Positions 33,091 to 47,300 of a stretch of DNA of 64,000 nucleotides are shown piece by piece; the stretch's first letter is position 1; each line of letters starts with the position of its first letter. The notes under the pieces were generated by a model that was given only the letters and a program-made list of their open reading frames with translations, searched no databases and had not been told where the DNA came from. A program made the position numbers and the translations under genes. This DNA is from Elymus sibiricus (lineage: Eukaryota > Streptophyta > Magnoliopsida > Poales > Poaceae). The DNA is taken from NCBI GenBank assembly GCA_039707655.1, contig CM077673.1:6334001-6398000 (forward strand), in the 5' to 3' direction.

Positions 33091-34748
33091 GAATAATAGC
33101 ATAGAAAACTGGTCAGACTGGACCAAATCTGCGAGTTCTGGCGAGGTCCCCGTAAGCAGACCCCATGGTTCCCCGAACGTCTCGATCGTCCCAAGACCCA
33201 AAATCAGTGAGTAATAGCATAGAAAACTGGCCGGAACAGACAAAATCTGCTAGTTTTGGCGAGGTCCCGGTAACCGGTCCACGGGCTTCCCCGAATGTTC
33301 GGACAGCCACGACAACCAAAAAAACAGTGAATAATAGAATAGAAATCTGGTCAGAATGGACAAAATCTGCGAGTTTTGGCGAGGTCCCCGTAAGCGAACC
33401 CCGGGGTTCCCCGAACATTTGGATCGCCCCGGGACCCATAATCAGAGAGTAATAGCATAGAAAACAGGTAAGAATGGACCAAATCTGCGAGTTTTGGCGA
33501 TGTCACCGTAACCGGTCCACGGGCTTCCCCGAACGTTCGGACGACCAAGACAACCAAAAAACCGTGAATAATAGCACAAAAAACTAGTAAGAATGGACCA
33601 AATCTGCGAGTTTTGGCGAGGTCCCCGTAACCGGACGCCGGGCTTCCCCGAACGTTCGGACGACCACGACAAACAAAAAACAGTGAATAATAGCATAGAA
33701 AACTGGTAAGAATGGACCAAATCTGCGAGTTTTGGCAAGGTCCCCGTAACCGGTCCCCGGGCATCCCCAAATGTTGGGACGACCACAACAACCAAAAACA
33801 GTGAATAATAGCATAGAAAACAGGTAAGAATGGACCAAATCTGCGAGTTTTGGCGAGGTCCCCGTAAACGGACCCCATGGTTCCCCGAACGTTTCGATCG
33901 TCCCGAGACCCAAAATCAGTGAGTAATAGCATAGAAAACTGGCCGGAAAAGACAAAATCTGCTAGTTTTGGCGAGGTCCCGGTAACCGGTCCACGGGCTT
34001 CCCCGAATGTTCGGACGGCCACGACAACCAAAAAAACAGTGAATAATAGCATAGAAAACAGGTAAGAATTGACCAAATCTGCGAGTTTTGGCGAGGTCCC
34101 CGTAAGCGGACCCCATGGTTCCCCGAACGTGTCGATCGTCCCGAGACCCAAAATCAGTGAGTGCATAGAAAACTGGCCGGAACAGACAAAATCTGCTAGT
34201 TTTGGCGAGGTCCCGGTAACCGGTCCACGGGCTTCCCCGAATGTTCGGACGGCCACGACAACCAAAAAAACAGTGAATAATAGCATAGAAATCTGGTCAG
34301 AATGGACAAAATCTGCGAGTTTTGGCGAGGTCCCCGTAAGCGGACCCCGGGGTTCCCCGAACATTTGGATCGCCCCGGGACCCATAATCAGAGAGTAATA
34401 GCATAGAAAACAGGTAAGAATGGACCAAATCTGCGAGTTTTGGCGATGTCCCCGTAACCGGTCCACGGGCTTCCCCGAACGTTCGGACGACCAAGACAAC
34501 CAAAAAACAGTGAATAATAGAACAGGAAACTAGTAAGAATGGACCAAATCTGCGAGTTTTGGTGAGGTCCCCGTAACCGGACCCTGGGCTTCCCCGAACG
34601 TTCGGACGACCACGACAACCAAAAAACAGTGAATAATAGCATAGAAAACTGGTAAGAATGCACCAAATTTGCGAGTTTTGGCAAGGTCCCCGTAACCGGA
34701 CCCCGAGCATCCCCAAATGTTGGGACGACGACAACAACCAAAAACTGT

Positions 34749-37460
34749 GAATAATAGCATAGAAAACTGGTCAGACTGGACCAAATCTGCGAGTTCTGGC
34801 GAGGTCGCCGTAAGCAGACCCCATGGTTCCCCGAACGTCTCGATCGTCCCAAGACCCAAAATCAGTGAGTAATAGCATAGAAAACTGGCCGGAACAGACA
34901 AAATCTGCTAGTTTTGGCGAGGTCCCGGTAACCGGTCCACGGGCTTCCCCGAATGTTCGGACGGCCACGACAACCAAAAAAACAGTGAATAATAGAATAG
35001 AAATCTGGTCAGAATGGACAAAATCTGCGAGTTTTGGCGAGGTCCCCGTAAGCGAACCCCGGGGTTCCCCGAACATTTGGATCGCCCCGGGACCCATAAT
35101 CAGAGAGTAATAGCATAGAAAACAGGTAAGAATGGACCAAATCTGCGAGTTTTGGCGATGTCACCGTAACCGGTCCACGGGCTTCCCCGAACGTTCGGAC
35201 GACCAAGACAACCAAAAAACCGTGAATAATAGCACAAAAAACTAGTAAGAATGGACCAAATCTGCGAGTTTTGGCGAGGTCCCCGTAACCGGACGCCGGG
35301 CTTCCCCGAACGTTCGGACGACCACGACAAACAAAAAACAGTGAATAATAGCATAGAAAACTGGTAAGAATGGACCAAATCTGCGAGTTTTGGCAAGGTC
35401 CCCGTAACCGGTCCCCGGGCATCCCCAAATGTTGGGACGACCACAACAACCAAAAACAGTGAATAATAGCATAGAAAACAGGTAAGAATGGACCAAATCT
35501 GCGAGTTTTGGCGAGGTCCCCGTAAACGGACCCCATGGTTCCCCGAACGTTTCGATCGTCCCGAGACCCAAAATCAGTGAGTAATAGCATAGAAAACTGG
35601 CCGGAAAAGACAAAATCTGCTAGTTTTGGCGAGGTCCCGGTAACCGGTCCACGGGCTTCCCCGAATGTTCGGACGGCCACGACAACCAAAAAAACAGTGA
35701 ATAATAGCATAGAAAACAGGTAAGAATTGACCAAATCTGCGAGTTTTGGCGATGTCCCCGTAACCGGTCCACGGGCTTCCCCGAACGTTCGGACGACCAC
35801 GACAACCAAAAAACAGTGAATAATAGAACAGGAAACTAGTAAGAATGGACGAAATCTGCGAGTTTTGGTGAGGTCCCCGTAACCGGACCCTGGGCTTCCC
35901 CGAACGTTCGGACGACCACGACAACCAAAAAACAGTGAATAATAGCATAGAAAACTGGTAAGAATGCACCAAATTTGCGAGTTTTGGCAAGGTCCCCGTA
36001 ACCGGACCCCGAGCATCCCCAAATTTTGGGACGACCACAACAACCAAAAACAGTGAATAATAGCATAGAAAACTGGTCAGACTGGACCAAATCTGTGAGT
36101 TCTGGCGAGGTCCCCGTAAGCGGACCCCATGGTTCCCCGAACGTCTCGATCGTCCCAAGACCCAAAATCAGTGAGTAATAGCATAGAAAACTGGCCGGAA
36201 CAGACAAAATCTGCTAGTTTTGGCGAGGTCCCGGTAACCGGTCCACGGGCTTCCCCGAATTTCGGACGGCCATGACAACCAAAAAAACAGTGAATAATAG
36301 CATAGAAATCTGGTCAGAATGGACAAAATCTGCGAGTTTTGGCGAGGTCCCCGTAAGCGGACCCCGGGGTTCCCCGAACATTTGGATCGCCCCGGGACCC
36401 ATAACCAGTGAGTAATAGCATAGAAAACAGGTAAGAATGGACCAAATCTGCGAGTTTTGGCGATGTCACCGTAACCGGTCCACAGGCTTCCCCGAACGTG
36501 CGGACGACCAAGACAACCAAAAAACAGTGAATAATAGCACAGAAAACTAGTAAGAATGGACCAAATCTGCGAGTTTTGGCGAGGTCCCCGTAACCGGACC
36601 CCGGGCTTCCCCGAACGTTCGGACGACCACGACAACCAAAAAACAGTGAATAATAGCATAGAAAACTGGTAAGAATGGACCAAATCTGCGAGTTTTGGCA
36701 AGGTCCCCGGGCATCCCCAAATGTTGGGACGACCACAACAACCAAAAACAGTGAATAATAGCATAGAAAACAGGTAAGAATGGACCAAATCTGCGAGTTT
36801 TGGCGAGGTCCCCGTAAGCGGACCCCATGGTTCCCCGAACGTGTCGATCGTCCCGAGACCCAAAATCAGTGAGTGCATAGAAAACTGGCCGGAACAGACA
36901 AAATCTGCTAGTTTTGGCGAGGTCCCGGTAACCGGTCCACGGGCTTCCCCGAATGTTCGGACGGCCACGACAACCAAAAAAACAGTGAATAATAGCATAG
37001 AAATCTGGTCAGAATGGACAAAATCTGCGAGTTTTGGCGAGGTCCCCGTAAGCGGACCCCGGGGTTCCCCGAACATTTGGATCGCCCCGGGACCCATAAT
37101 CAGAGAGTAATAGCATAGAAAACAGGTAAGAATGGACCAAATCTGCGAGTTTTGGCGATGTCCCCGTAACCGGTCCACGGGCTTCCCCGAACGTTCGGAC
37201 GACCAAGACAACCAAAAAACAGTGAATAATAGAACAGGAAACTAGTAAGAATGGACCAAATCTGCGAGTTTTGGTGAGGTCCCCGTAACCGGACCCTGGG
37301 CTTCCCCGAACGTTCGGACGACCACGACAACCAAAAAACAGTGAATAATAGCATAGAAAACTGGTAAGAATGCACCAAATTTGCGAGTTTTGGCAAGGTC
37401 CCCGTAACCGGACCCCGAGCATCCCCAAATGTTGGGACGACGACAACAACCAAAAACTGT
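34749..37460. repeat. Mixed segment between 1658-bp copies (2712 bp): 712, 594, 698 and 708-bp units
   Basis: Units 34749-35460 (712 alpha), 35461-36054 (594; A-B-D-E-F, with C absent and B joined directly to D at 35699), 36055-36752 (698, short F) and 36753-37460 (708, with the 4-bp-deleted B). It carries CAAATTTTGGGACG in F near 36024 in place of AAATGTTGGG. The 594-698-708 series recurs at 53912-55911 and 57569-59568. Confidence 0.9.
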
Positions 37461-40400
37461 GAATAATAGCATAGAAAACTGGTCAGACTGGACCAAATCT
37501 GCGAGTTCTGGCGAGGTCCCCGTAAGCAGACCCCATGGTTCCCCGAACGTCTCGATCGTCCCAAGACCCAAAATCAGTGAGTAATAGCATAGAAAACTGG
37601 CCGGAACAGACAAAATCTGCTAGTTTTGGCGAGGTCCCGGTAACCGGTCCACGGGCTTCCCCGAATGTTCGGACGGCCATGACAACCAAAAAAACAGTGA
37701 ATAATAGCATAGAAATCTGGTCAGAATGGACAAAATCTGCGAGTTTTGGCGAGGTCCCCGTAAGCGAACCCCGGGGTTCCCCGAACATTTGGATCGCCCC
37801 GGGACCCATAATCAGAGAGTAATAGCATAGAAAACAGGTAAGAATGGACCAAATCTGCGAGTTTTGGCGATGTCACCGTAACCGGTCCACGGGCTTCCCC
37901 GAACGTTCGGACGACCAAGACAACCAAAAAACCGTGAATAATAGCACAAAAAACTAGTAAGAATGGACCAAATCTGCGAGTTTTGGCGAGGTCCCCGTAA
38001 CCGGACGCCGGGCTTCCCCGAACGTTCGGACGACCACGACAAACAAAAAACAGTGAATAATAGCATAGAAAACTGGTAAGAATGGACCAAATCTGCGAGT
38101 TTTGGCAAGGTCCCCGTAACCGGTCCCCGGGCATCCCCAAATGTTGGGACGACCACAACAACCAAAAACAGTGAATAATAGCATAGAAAACAGGTAAGAA
38201 TGGACCAAATCTGCGAGTTTTGGCGAGGTCCCCGTAAACGGACCCCATGGTTCCCCGAACGTTTCGATCGTCCCGAGACCCAAAATCAGTGAGTAATAGC
38301 ATAGAAAACTGGCCGGAAAAGACAAAATCTGCTAGTTTTGGCGAGGTCCCGGTAACCGGTCCACGGGCTTCCCCGAATGTTCGGACGGCCACGACAACCA
38401 AAAAAACAGTGAATAATAGCATAGAAAACAGGTAAGAATTGACCAAATCTGCGAGTTTTGGCGAGGTCCCCGTAAGCGGACCCCATGGTTCCCCGAACGT
38501 GTCGATCGTCCCGAGACCCAAAATCAGTGAGTGCATAGAAAACTGGCCGGAACAGACAAAATCTGCTAGTTTTGGCGAGGTCCCGGTAACCGGTCCACGG
38601 GCTTCCCCGAATGTTCGGACGGCCACGACAACCAAAAAAACAGTGAATAATAGCATAGAAATCTGGTCAGAATGGACAAAATCTGCGAGTTTTGGCGAGG
38701 TCCCCGTAAGCGGACCCCGGGGTTCCCCGAACATTTGGATCGCCCCGGGACCCATAATCAGAGAGTAATAGCATAGAAAACAGGTAAGAATGGACCAAAT
38801 CTGCGAGTTTTGGCGATGTCCCCGTAACCGGTCCACGGGCTTCCCCGAACGTTCGGACGACCAAGACAACCAAAAAACAGTGAATAATAGAACAGGAAAC
38901 TAGTAAGAATGGACCAAATCTGCGAGTTTTGGTGAGGTCCCCGTAACCGGACCCTGGGCTACCCCGAACGTTCGGACGACCACGACAACCAAAAAACAGT
39001 GAATAATAGCATAGAAAACTGGTAAGAATGCACCAAATTTGCGAGTTTTGGCAAGGTCCCCGTAACCGGACCCCGAGCATCCCCAAATGTTGGGACGACG
39101 ACAACAACCAAAAACTGTGAATAATAGCATAGAAAACTGGTCAGACTGGACCAAATCTGCGAGTTCTGGCGAGGTCCCCGTAAGCAGACCCCATGGTTCC
39201 CCGAACGTCTCGATCGTCCCAAGACCCAAAATCAGTGAGTAATAGCATAGAAAACTGGCCGGAACAGACAAAATCTGCTAGTTTTGGCGAGGTCCCGGTA
39301 ACCGGTCCACGGGCTTCCCCGAATGTTCGGACGGCCACGACAACCAAAAAAACAGTGAATAATAGAATAGAAATCTGGTCAGAATGGACAAAATCTGCGA
39401 GTTTTGGCGAGGTCCCCGTAAGCGAACCCCGGGGTTCCCCGAACATTTGGATCGCCCCGGGACCCATAATCAGAGAGTAATAGCATAGAAAACAGGTAAG
39501 AATGGACCAAATCTGCGAGTTTTGGCGATGTCACCGTAACCGGTCCACGGGCTTCCCCGAACGTTCGGACGACCAAGACAACCAAAAAACCGTGAATAAT
39601 AGCACAAAAAACTAGTAAGAATGGACCAAATCTGCGAGTTTTGGCGAGGTCCCCGTAACCGGACGCCGGGCTTCCCCGAACGTTCGGACGACCACGACAA
39701 ACAAAAAACAGTGAATAATAGCATAGAAAACTGGTAAGAATGGACCAAATCTGCGAGTTTTGGCAAGGTCCCCGTAACCGGTCCCCGGGCATCCCCAAAT
39801 GTTGGGACGACCACAACAACCAAAAACAGTGAATAATAGCATAGAAAACAGGTAAGAATGGACCAAATCTGCGAGTTTTGGCGAGGTCCCCGTAAACGGA
39901 CCCCATGGTTCCCCGAACGTTTCGATCGTCCCGAGACCCAAAATCAGTGAGTAATAGCATAGAAAACTGGCCGGAAAAGACAAAATCTGCTAGTTTTGGC
40001 GAGGTCCCGGTAACCGGTCCACGGGCTTCCCCGAATGTTCGGACGGCCACGACAACCAAAAAAACAGTGAATAATAGCATACAAAACAGGTAAGAATTGA
40101 CCAAATCTGCGAGTTTTGGCGAGGTCCCCGTAAGCGGACCCCATGGTTCCCCGAACGTGTCGATCGTCCCGAGACCCAAAATCAGTGAGTGCATAGAAAA
40201 CTGGCCGGAACAGACAAAATCTGCTAGTTTTGGCGAGGTCCCGGTAACCGGTCCACGGGCTTCCCCGAATGTTCGGACGGCCACGACAACCAAAAAAACA
40301 GTGAATAATAGCATAGAAATCTGGTCAGAATGGACAAAATCTGCGAGTTTTGGCGAGGTCCCCGTAAGCGGACCCCGGGGTTCCCCGAACATTTGGATCG

Positions 40401-40776
40401 CCCCGGGACCCATAATCAGAGAGTAATAGCATAGAAAACAGGTAAGAATGGACCAAATCTGCGAGTTTTGGCGATGTCACCGTAACCGGTCCACGGGCTT
40501 CCCCGAACGTTCGGACGACCAAGACAACCAAAAAACAGTGAATAATAGAACAGGAAACTAGTAAGAATGGACCAAATCTGCGAGTTTTGGTGAGGTCCCC
40601 GTAACCGGACCCTGGGCTTACCCGAACGTTCGGACGACCACGACAACCAAAAAACAGTGAATAATAGCATAGAAAACTGGTAAGAATGCACCAAATTTGC
40701 GAGTTTTGGCAAGGTCCCCGTAACCGGACCCCGAGCATCCCCAAATGTTGGGACGACGACAACAACCAAAAACTGT
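37461..40776. repeat. 14-monomer super-repeat, two copies (2 x 1658 bp)
   Basis: Copies 37461-39118 and 39119-40776, each a 712-bp plus a 946-bp unit. In the second 946-bp unit the D at about 40425-40543 has GATGTCACCG (alpha) joined to an AGAACAGG E (beta), and the D/A hybrid at 40069-40186 has GCATACAAAACAGG. Confidence 0.92.
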
Positions 40777-41722
40777 GAATAATAGCATAGAAAACAGGTA
40801 AGAATGGACCAAATCTGCGAGTTCTGGCGAGGTCCCCGTAAACGGACCCCATGGTTCCCCGAACGTTTCGATCGTCCCGAGACCCAAAATCAGTGAGTAA
40901 TAGCATAGAAAACTGGCCGGAAAAGACAAAATCTGCTAGTTTTGGCGAGGTCCCGGTAACCGGTCCACGGGCTTCCCCGAATGTTCGGACGGCCACGACA
41001 ACCAAAAAAACAGTGAATAATAGCATAGAAAACAGGTAAGAATTGACCAAATCTGCGAGTTTTGGCGAGGTCCCCGTAAGCGGACCCCATGGTTCCCCGA
41101 ACGTGTCGATCGTCCCGAGACCCAAAATCAGTGAGTGCATAGAAAACTGGCCGGAACAGACAAAATCTGCTAGTTTTGGCGAGGTCCCGGTAACCGGTCC
41201 ACGGGCTTCCCCGAATGTTCGGACGGCCACGACAACCAAAAAAACAGTGAATAATAGCATAGAAATCTGGTCAGAATGGACAAAATCTGCGAGTTTTGGC
41301 GAGGTCCCCGTAAGCGGACCCCGGGGTTCCCCGAACATTTGGATCGCCCCGGGACCCATAATCAGAGAGTAATAGCATAGAAAACAGGTAAGAATGGACC
41401 AAATCTGCGAGTTTTGGCGATGTCCCCGTAACCGGTCCACGGGCTTCCCCGAACGTTCGGACGACCAAGACAACCAAAAAACAGTGAATAATAGAACAGG
41501 AAACTAGTAAGAATGGACCAAATCTGCGAGTTTTGGTGAGGTCCCCGTAACCGGACCCTGGGCTTCCCCGAACGTTCGGACGACCACGACAACCAAAAAA
41601 CAGTGAATAATAGCATAGAAAACTGGTAAGAATGCACCAAATTTGCGAGTTTTGGCAAGGTCCCCGTAACCGGACCCCGAGCATCCCCAAATGTTGGGAC
41701 GACGACAACAACCAAAAACTGT
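40777..41722. repeat. Extra 946-bp unit with mosaic A
   Basis: Here the 712-bp partner is missing, so two 946-bp units are adjacent. The first monomer (40777-40894) is a mosaic: AACAGGTAAG at the start and GTAAACGG with TTTCGATCG at the end belong to A, but GAGTTCTGGCG in the middle belongs to A'. This is the expected footprint of exchange between A' and A positions of neighbouring units. Confidence 0.9.
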
Positions 41723-44324
41723 GAATAATAGCATAGAAAACTGGTCAGACTGGACCAAATCTGCGAGTTCTGGCGAGGTCCCCGTAAGCAGACCCCATGG
41801 TTCCCCGAACGTCCGATCGTCCCAAGACCCAAAATCAGTGAGTAATAGCATAGAAAACTGGCCGGAACAGACAAAATCTGCTAGTTTTGGCGAGGTCCCG
41901 GTAACCGGTCCACGGGCTTCCCCGAATGTTCGGACGGCCACGACAACCAAAAAAACAGTGAATAATAGAATAGAAATCTGGTCAGAATGGACAAAATCTG
42001 CGAGTTTTGGCGAGGTCCCCGTAAGCGAACCCCGGGGTTCCCCGAACATTTGGATCGCCCCGGGACCCATAATCAGAGAGTAATAGCATAGAAAACAGGT
42101 AAGAATGGACCAAATCTGCGAGTTTTGGCGATGTCACCGTAACCGGTCCACGGGCTTCCCCGAACGTTCGGACGACCAAGACAACCAAAAAACCGTGAAT
42201 AATAGCACAAAAAACTAGTAAGAATGGACCAAATCTGCGAGTTTTGGCGAGGTCCCCGTAACCGGACGCCGGGCTTCCCCGAACGTTCGGACGACCACGA
42301 CAAACAAAAAACAGTGAATAATAGCATAGAAAACTGGTAAGAATGGACCAAATCTGCGAGTTTTGGCAAGGTCCCCGTAACCGGTCCCCGGGCATCCCCA
42401 AATGTTGGGACGACCACAACAACCAAAAACAGTGAATAATAGCATAGAAAACAGGTAAGAATGGACCAAATCTGCGAGTTTTGGCGAGGTCCCCGTAAAC
42501 GGACCCCATGGTTCCCCGAACGTTTCGATCGTCCCGAGACCCAAAATCAGTGAGTAATAGCATAGAAAACTGGCCGGAAAAGACAAAATCTGCTAGTTTT
42601 GGCGAGGTCCCGGTAACCGGTCCACGGGCTTCCCCGAATGTTCGGACGGCCACGACAACCAAAAAAACAGTGAATAATAGCATAGAAAACAGGTAAGAAT
42701 TGACCAAATCTGCGAGTTTTGGCGAGGTCCCCGTAAGCGGACCCCATGGTTCCCCGAACGTGTCGATCGTCCCGAGACCCAAAATCAGTGAGTGCATAGA
42801 AAACTGGCCGGAACAGACAAAATCTGCTAGTTTTGGCGAGGTCCCGGTAACCGGTCCACGGGCTTCCCCGAATGTTCGGACGGCCACGACAACCAAAAAA
42901 ACAGTGAATAATAGCATAGAAATCTGGTCAGAATGGACAAAATCTGCGAGTTTTGGCGAGGTCCCCGTAAGCGGACCCCGGGGTTCCCCGAACATTTGGA
43001 TCGCCCCGGGACCCATAATCAGAGAGTAATAGCATAGAAAACAGGTAAGAATGGACCAAATCAGCGAGTTTTGGCGATGTCCCCGTAACCGGTCCACGGG
43101 CTTCCCCGAACGTTCGGACGACAAAGACAACCAAAAAACAGTGAATAATAGAACAGGAAACTAGTAAGAATGGACCAAATCTGCGAGTTTTGGTGAGGTC
43201 CCCGTAACCGGACCCTGGGCTTCCCCGAACGTTCGGACGACCACGACAACCAAAAAACAGTGAATAATAGCATAGAAAACTGGTAAGAATGCACCAAATT
43301 TGCGAGTTTTGGCAAGGTCCCCGTAACCGGACCCCGAGCATCCCCAAATGTTGGGACGACGACAACAACCAAAAACTGTGAATAATAGCATAGAAAACTG
43401 GTCAGACTGGACCAAATCTGCGAGTTCTGGCGAGGTCCCCGTAAGCAGACCCCATGGTTCCCCGAACGTCCGATCGTCCCAAGACCCAAAATCAGTGAGT
43501 AATAGCATAGAAAACTGGCCGGAACAGACAAAATCTGCTAGTTTTGGCGAGGTCCCGGTAACCGGTCCACGGGCTTCCCCGAATGTTCGGACGGCCACGA
43601 CAACCAAAAAAACAGTGAATAATAGCATAGAAAACAGGTAAGAATTGACCAAATCTGCGAGTTTTGGCGAGGTCCCCGTAAGCGGACCCCATGGTTCCCC
43701 GAACGTGTCGATCGTCCCGAGACCCAAAATCAGTGAGTGCATAGAAAACTGGCCGGAACAGACAAAATCTGCTAGTTTTGGCGAGGTCCCGGTAACCGGT
43801 CCACGGGCTTCCCCGAATGTTCGGACGGCCACGACAACCAAAAAAACAGTGAATAATAGCATAGAAATCTGGTCAGAATGGACAAAATCTGCGAGTTTTG
43901 GCGAGGTCCCCGTAAGCGGACCCCGGGGTTCCCCGAACATTTGGATCGCCCCGGGACCCATAATCAGAGAGTAATAGCATAGAAAACAGGTAAGAATGGA
44001 CCAAATCTGCGAGTTTTGGCGATGTCCCCGTAACCGGTCCACGGGCTTCCCCGAACGTTCGGACGACCAAGACAACCAAAAAACAGTGAATAATAGAACA
44101 GGAAACTAGTAAGAATGGACCAAATCTGCGAGTTTTGGTGAGGTCCCCGTAACCGGACCCTGGGCTTCCCCGAACGTTCGGACGACCACGACAACCAAAA
44201 AACAGTGAATAATAGCATAGAAAACTGGTAAGAATGCACCAAATTTGCGAGTTTTGGCAAGGTCCCCGTAACCGGACCCCGAGCATCCCCAAATGTTGGG
44301 ACGACGACAACAACCAAAAACTGT
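41723..44324. repeat. 2602-bp super-repeat, copy 1 (711 + 946 + 945 bp)
   Basis: Units 41723-42433, 42434-43379 and 43380-44324. The A' copies have GAACGTCCGATCG (one base lost). The 945-bp unit begins with this A' rather than A, then B, D/A, B, C, D, E, F. Private markers AAATCAGCGAG near 43061 and CGACAAAGAC near 43120 recur 2602 bp later (45663, 45722). Confidence 0.91.
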
Positions 44325-47300
44325 GAATAATAGCATAGAAAACTGGTCAGACTGGACCAAATCTGCGAGTTCTGGCGAGGTCCCCGTAAGCAGACCCCAT
44401 GGTTCCCCGAACGTCCGATCGTCCCAAGACCCAAAATCAGTGAGTAATAGCATAGAAAACTGGCCGGAACAGACAAAATCTGCTAGTTTTGGCGAGGTCC
44501 CGGTAACCGGTCCACGGGCTTCCCCGAATGTTCGGACGGCCACGACAACCAAAAAAACAGTGAATAATAGAATAGAAATCTGGTCAGAATGGACAAAATC
44601 TGCGAGTTTTGGCGAGGTCCCCGTAAGCGAACCCCGGGGTTCCCCGAACATTTGGATCGCCCCGGGACCCATAATCAGAGAGTAATAGCATAGAAAACAG
44701 GTAAGAATGGACCAAATCTGCGAGTTTTGGCGATGTCACCGTAACCGGTCCACGGGCTTCCCCGAACGTTCGGACGACCAAGACAACCAAAAAACCGTGA
44801 ATAATAGCACAAAAAACTAGTAAGAATGGACCAAATCTGCGAGTTTTGGCGAGGTCCCCGTAACCGGACGCCGGGCTTCCCCGAACGTTCGGACGACCAC
44901 GACAAACAAAAAACAGTGAATAATAGCATAGAAAACTGGTAAGAATGGACCAAATCTGCGAGTTTTGGCAAGGTCCCCGTAACCGGTCCCCGGGCATCCC
45001 CAAATGTTGGGACGACCACAACAACCAAAAACAGTGAATAATAGCATAGAAAACAGGTAAGAATGGACCAAATCTGCGAGTTTTGGCGAGGTCCCCGTAA
45101 ACGGACCCCATGGTTCCCCGAACGTTTCGATCGTCCCGAGACCCAAAATCAGTGAGTAATAGCATAGAAAACTGGCCGGAAAAGACAAAATCTGCTAGTT
45201 TTGGCGAGGTCCCGGTAACCGGTCCACGGGCTTCCCCGAATGTTCGGACGGCCACGACAACCAAAAAAACAGTGAATAATAGCATAGAAAACAGGTAAGA
45301 ATTGACCAAATCTGCGAGTTTTGGCGAGGTCCCCGTAAGCGGACCCCATGGTTCCCCGAACGTGTCGATCGTCCCGAGACCCAAAATCAGTGAGTGCATA
45401 GAAAACTGGCCGGAACAGACAAAATCTGCTAGTTTTGGCGAGGTCCCGGTAACCGGTCCACGGGCTTCCCCGAATGTTCGGACGGCCACGACAACCAAAA
45501 AAACAGTGAATAATAGCATAGAAATCTGGTCAGAATGGACAAAATCTGCGAGTTTTGGCGAGGTCCCCGTAAGCGGACCCCGGGGTTCCCCGAACATTTG
45601 GATCGCCCCGGGACCCATAATCAGAGAGTAATAGCATAGAAAACAGGTAAGAATGGACCAAATCAGCGAGTTTTGGCGATGTCCCCGTAACCGGTCCACG
45701 GGCTTCCCCGAACGTTCGGACGACAAAGACAACCAAAAAACAGTGAATAATAGAACAGGAAACTAGTAAGAATGGACCAAATCTGCGAGTTTTGGTGAGG
45801 TCCCCGTAACCGGACCCTGGGCTTCCCCGAACGTTCGGACGACCACGACAACCAAAAAACAGTGAATAATAGCATAGAAAACTGGTAAGAATGCACCAAA
45901 TTTGCGAGTTTTGGCAAGGTCCCCGTAACCGGACCCCGAGCATCCCCAAATGTTGGGACGACGACAACAACCAAAAACTGTGAATAATAGCATAGAAAAC
46001 TGGTCAGACTGGACCAAATCTGCGAGTTCTGGCGAGGTCCCCGTAAGCAGACCCCATGGTTCCCCGAACGTCCGATCGTCCCAAGACCCAAAATCAGTGA
46101 GTAATAGCATAGAAAACTGGCCGGAACAGACAAAATCTGCTAGTTTTGGCGAGGTCCCGGTAACCGGTCCACGGGCTTCCCCGAATGTTCGGACGGCCAC
46201 GACAACCAAAAAAACAGTGAATAATAGAATAGAAATCTGGTCAGAATGGACAAAATCTGCGAGTTTTGGCGAGGTCCCCGTAAGCGAACCCCGGGGTTCC
46301 CCGAACATTTGGATCGCCCCGGGACCCATAATCAGAGAGTAATAGCATAGAAAACAGGTAAGAATGGACCAAATCTGCGAGTTTTGGCGATGTCACCGTA
46401 ACCGGTCCACGGGCTTCCCCGAACGTTCGGACGACCGAGACAACCAAAAAACCGTGAATAATAGCACAAAAAACTAGTAAGAATGGACCAAATCTGCGAG
46501 TTTTGGCGAGGTCCCCGTAACCGGACGCCGGGCTTCCCCGAACGTTCGGACGACCACGACAAACAAAAAACAGTGAATAATAGCATAGAAAACTGGTAAG
46601 AATGGACCAAATCTGCGAGTTTTGGCAAGGTCCCCGTAACCGGTCCCCGGGCATCCCCAAATGTTGGGACGACCACAACAACCAAAAACAGTGAATAATA
46701 GCATAGAAAACAGGTAAGAATGGACCAAATCTGCGAGTTTTGGCGAGGTCCCCGTAAACGGACCCCATGGTTCCCCGAACGTTTCGATCGTCCCGAGACC
46801 CAAAATCAGTGAGTAATAGCATAGAAAACTGGCCGGAAAAGACAAAATCTGCTAGTTTTGGCGAGGTCCCGGTAACCGGTCCACGGGCTTCCCCGAATGT
46901 TCGGACGGCCACGACAACCAAAAAAACAGTGAATAATAGCATACAAAACAGGTAAGAATTGACCAAATCTGCGAGTTTTGGCGAGGTCCCCGTAAGCGGA
47001 CCCCATGGTTCCCCGAACGTGTCGATCGTCCCGAGACCCAAAATCAGTGAGTGCATAGAAAACTGGCCGGAACAGACAAAATCTGCTAGTTTTGGCGAGG
47101 TCCCGGTAACCGGTCCACGGGCTTCCCCGAATGTTCGGACGGCCACGACAACCAAAAAAACAGTGAATAATAGCATAGAAATCTGGTCAGAATGGACAAA
47201 ATCTGCGAGTTTTGGCGAGGTCCCCTTAAGCGGACCCCGGGGTTCCCCGAACATTTGGATCGCCCCGGGACCCATAATCAGAGAGTAATAGCATAGAAAA

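Larger units (their letters stand above)
31433..34748. repeat. 14-monomer super-repeat, two copies (2 x 1658 bp)
   Basis: Copies 31433-33090 and 33091-34748. Each has a 712-bp alpha unit (starting A') and a 946-bp eight-monomer unit A-B-D/A-B-C-D-E-F. Markers of the alpha unit: AAAAAACCGTGAATAATAG at the D/E joint, GGACGCCGGGC in E, and CACGACAAACAAAAAACAG at the E end. These markers persist in later copies. Confidence 0.93.
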
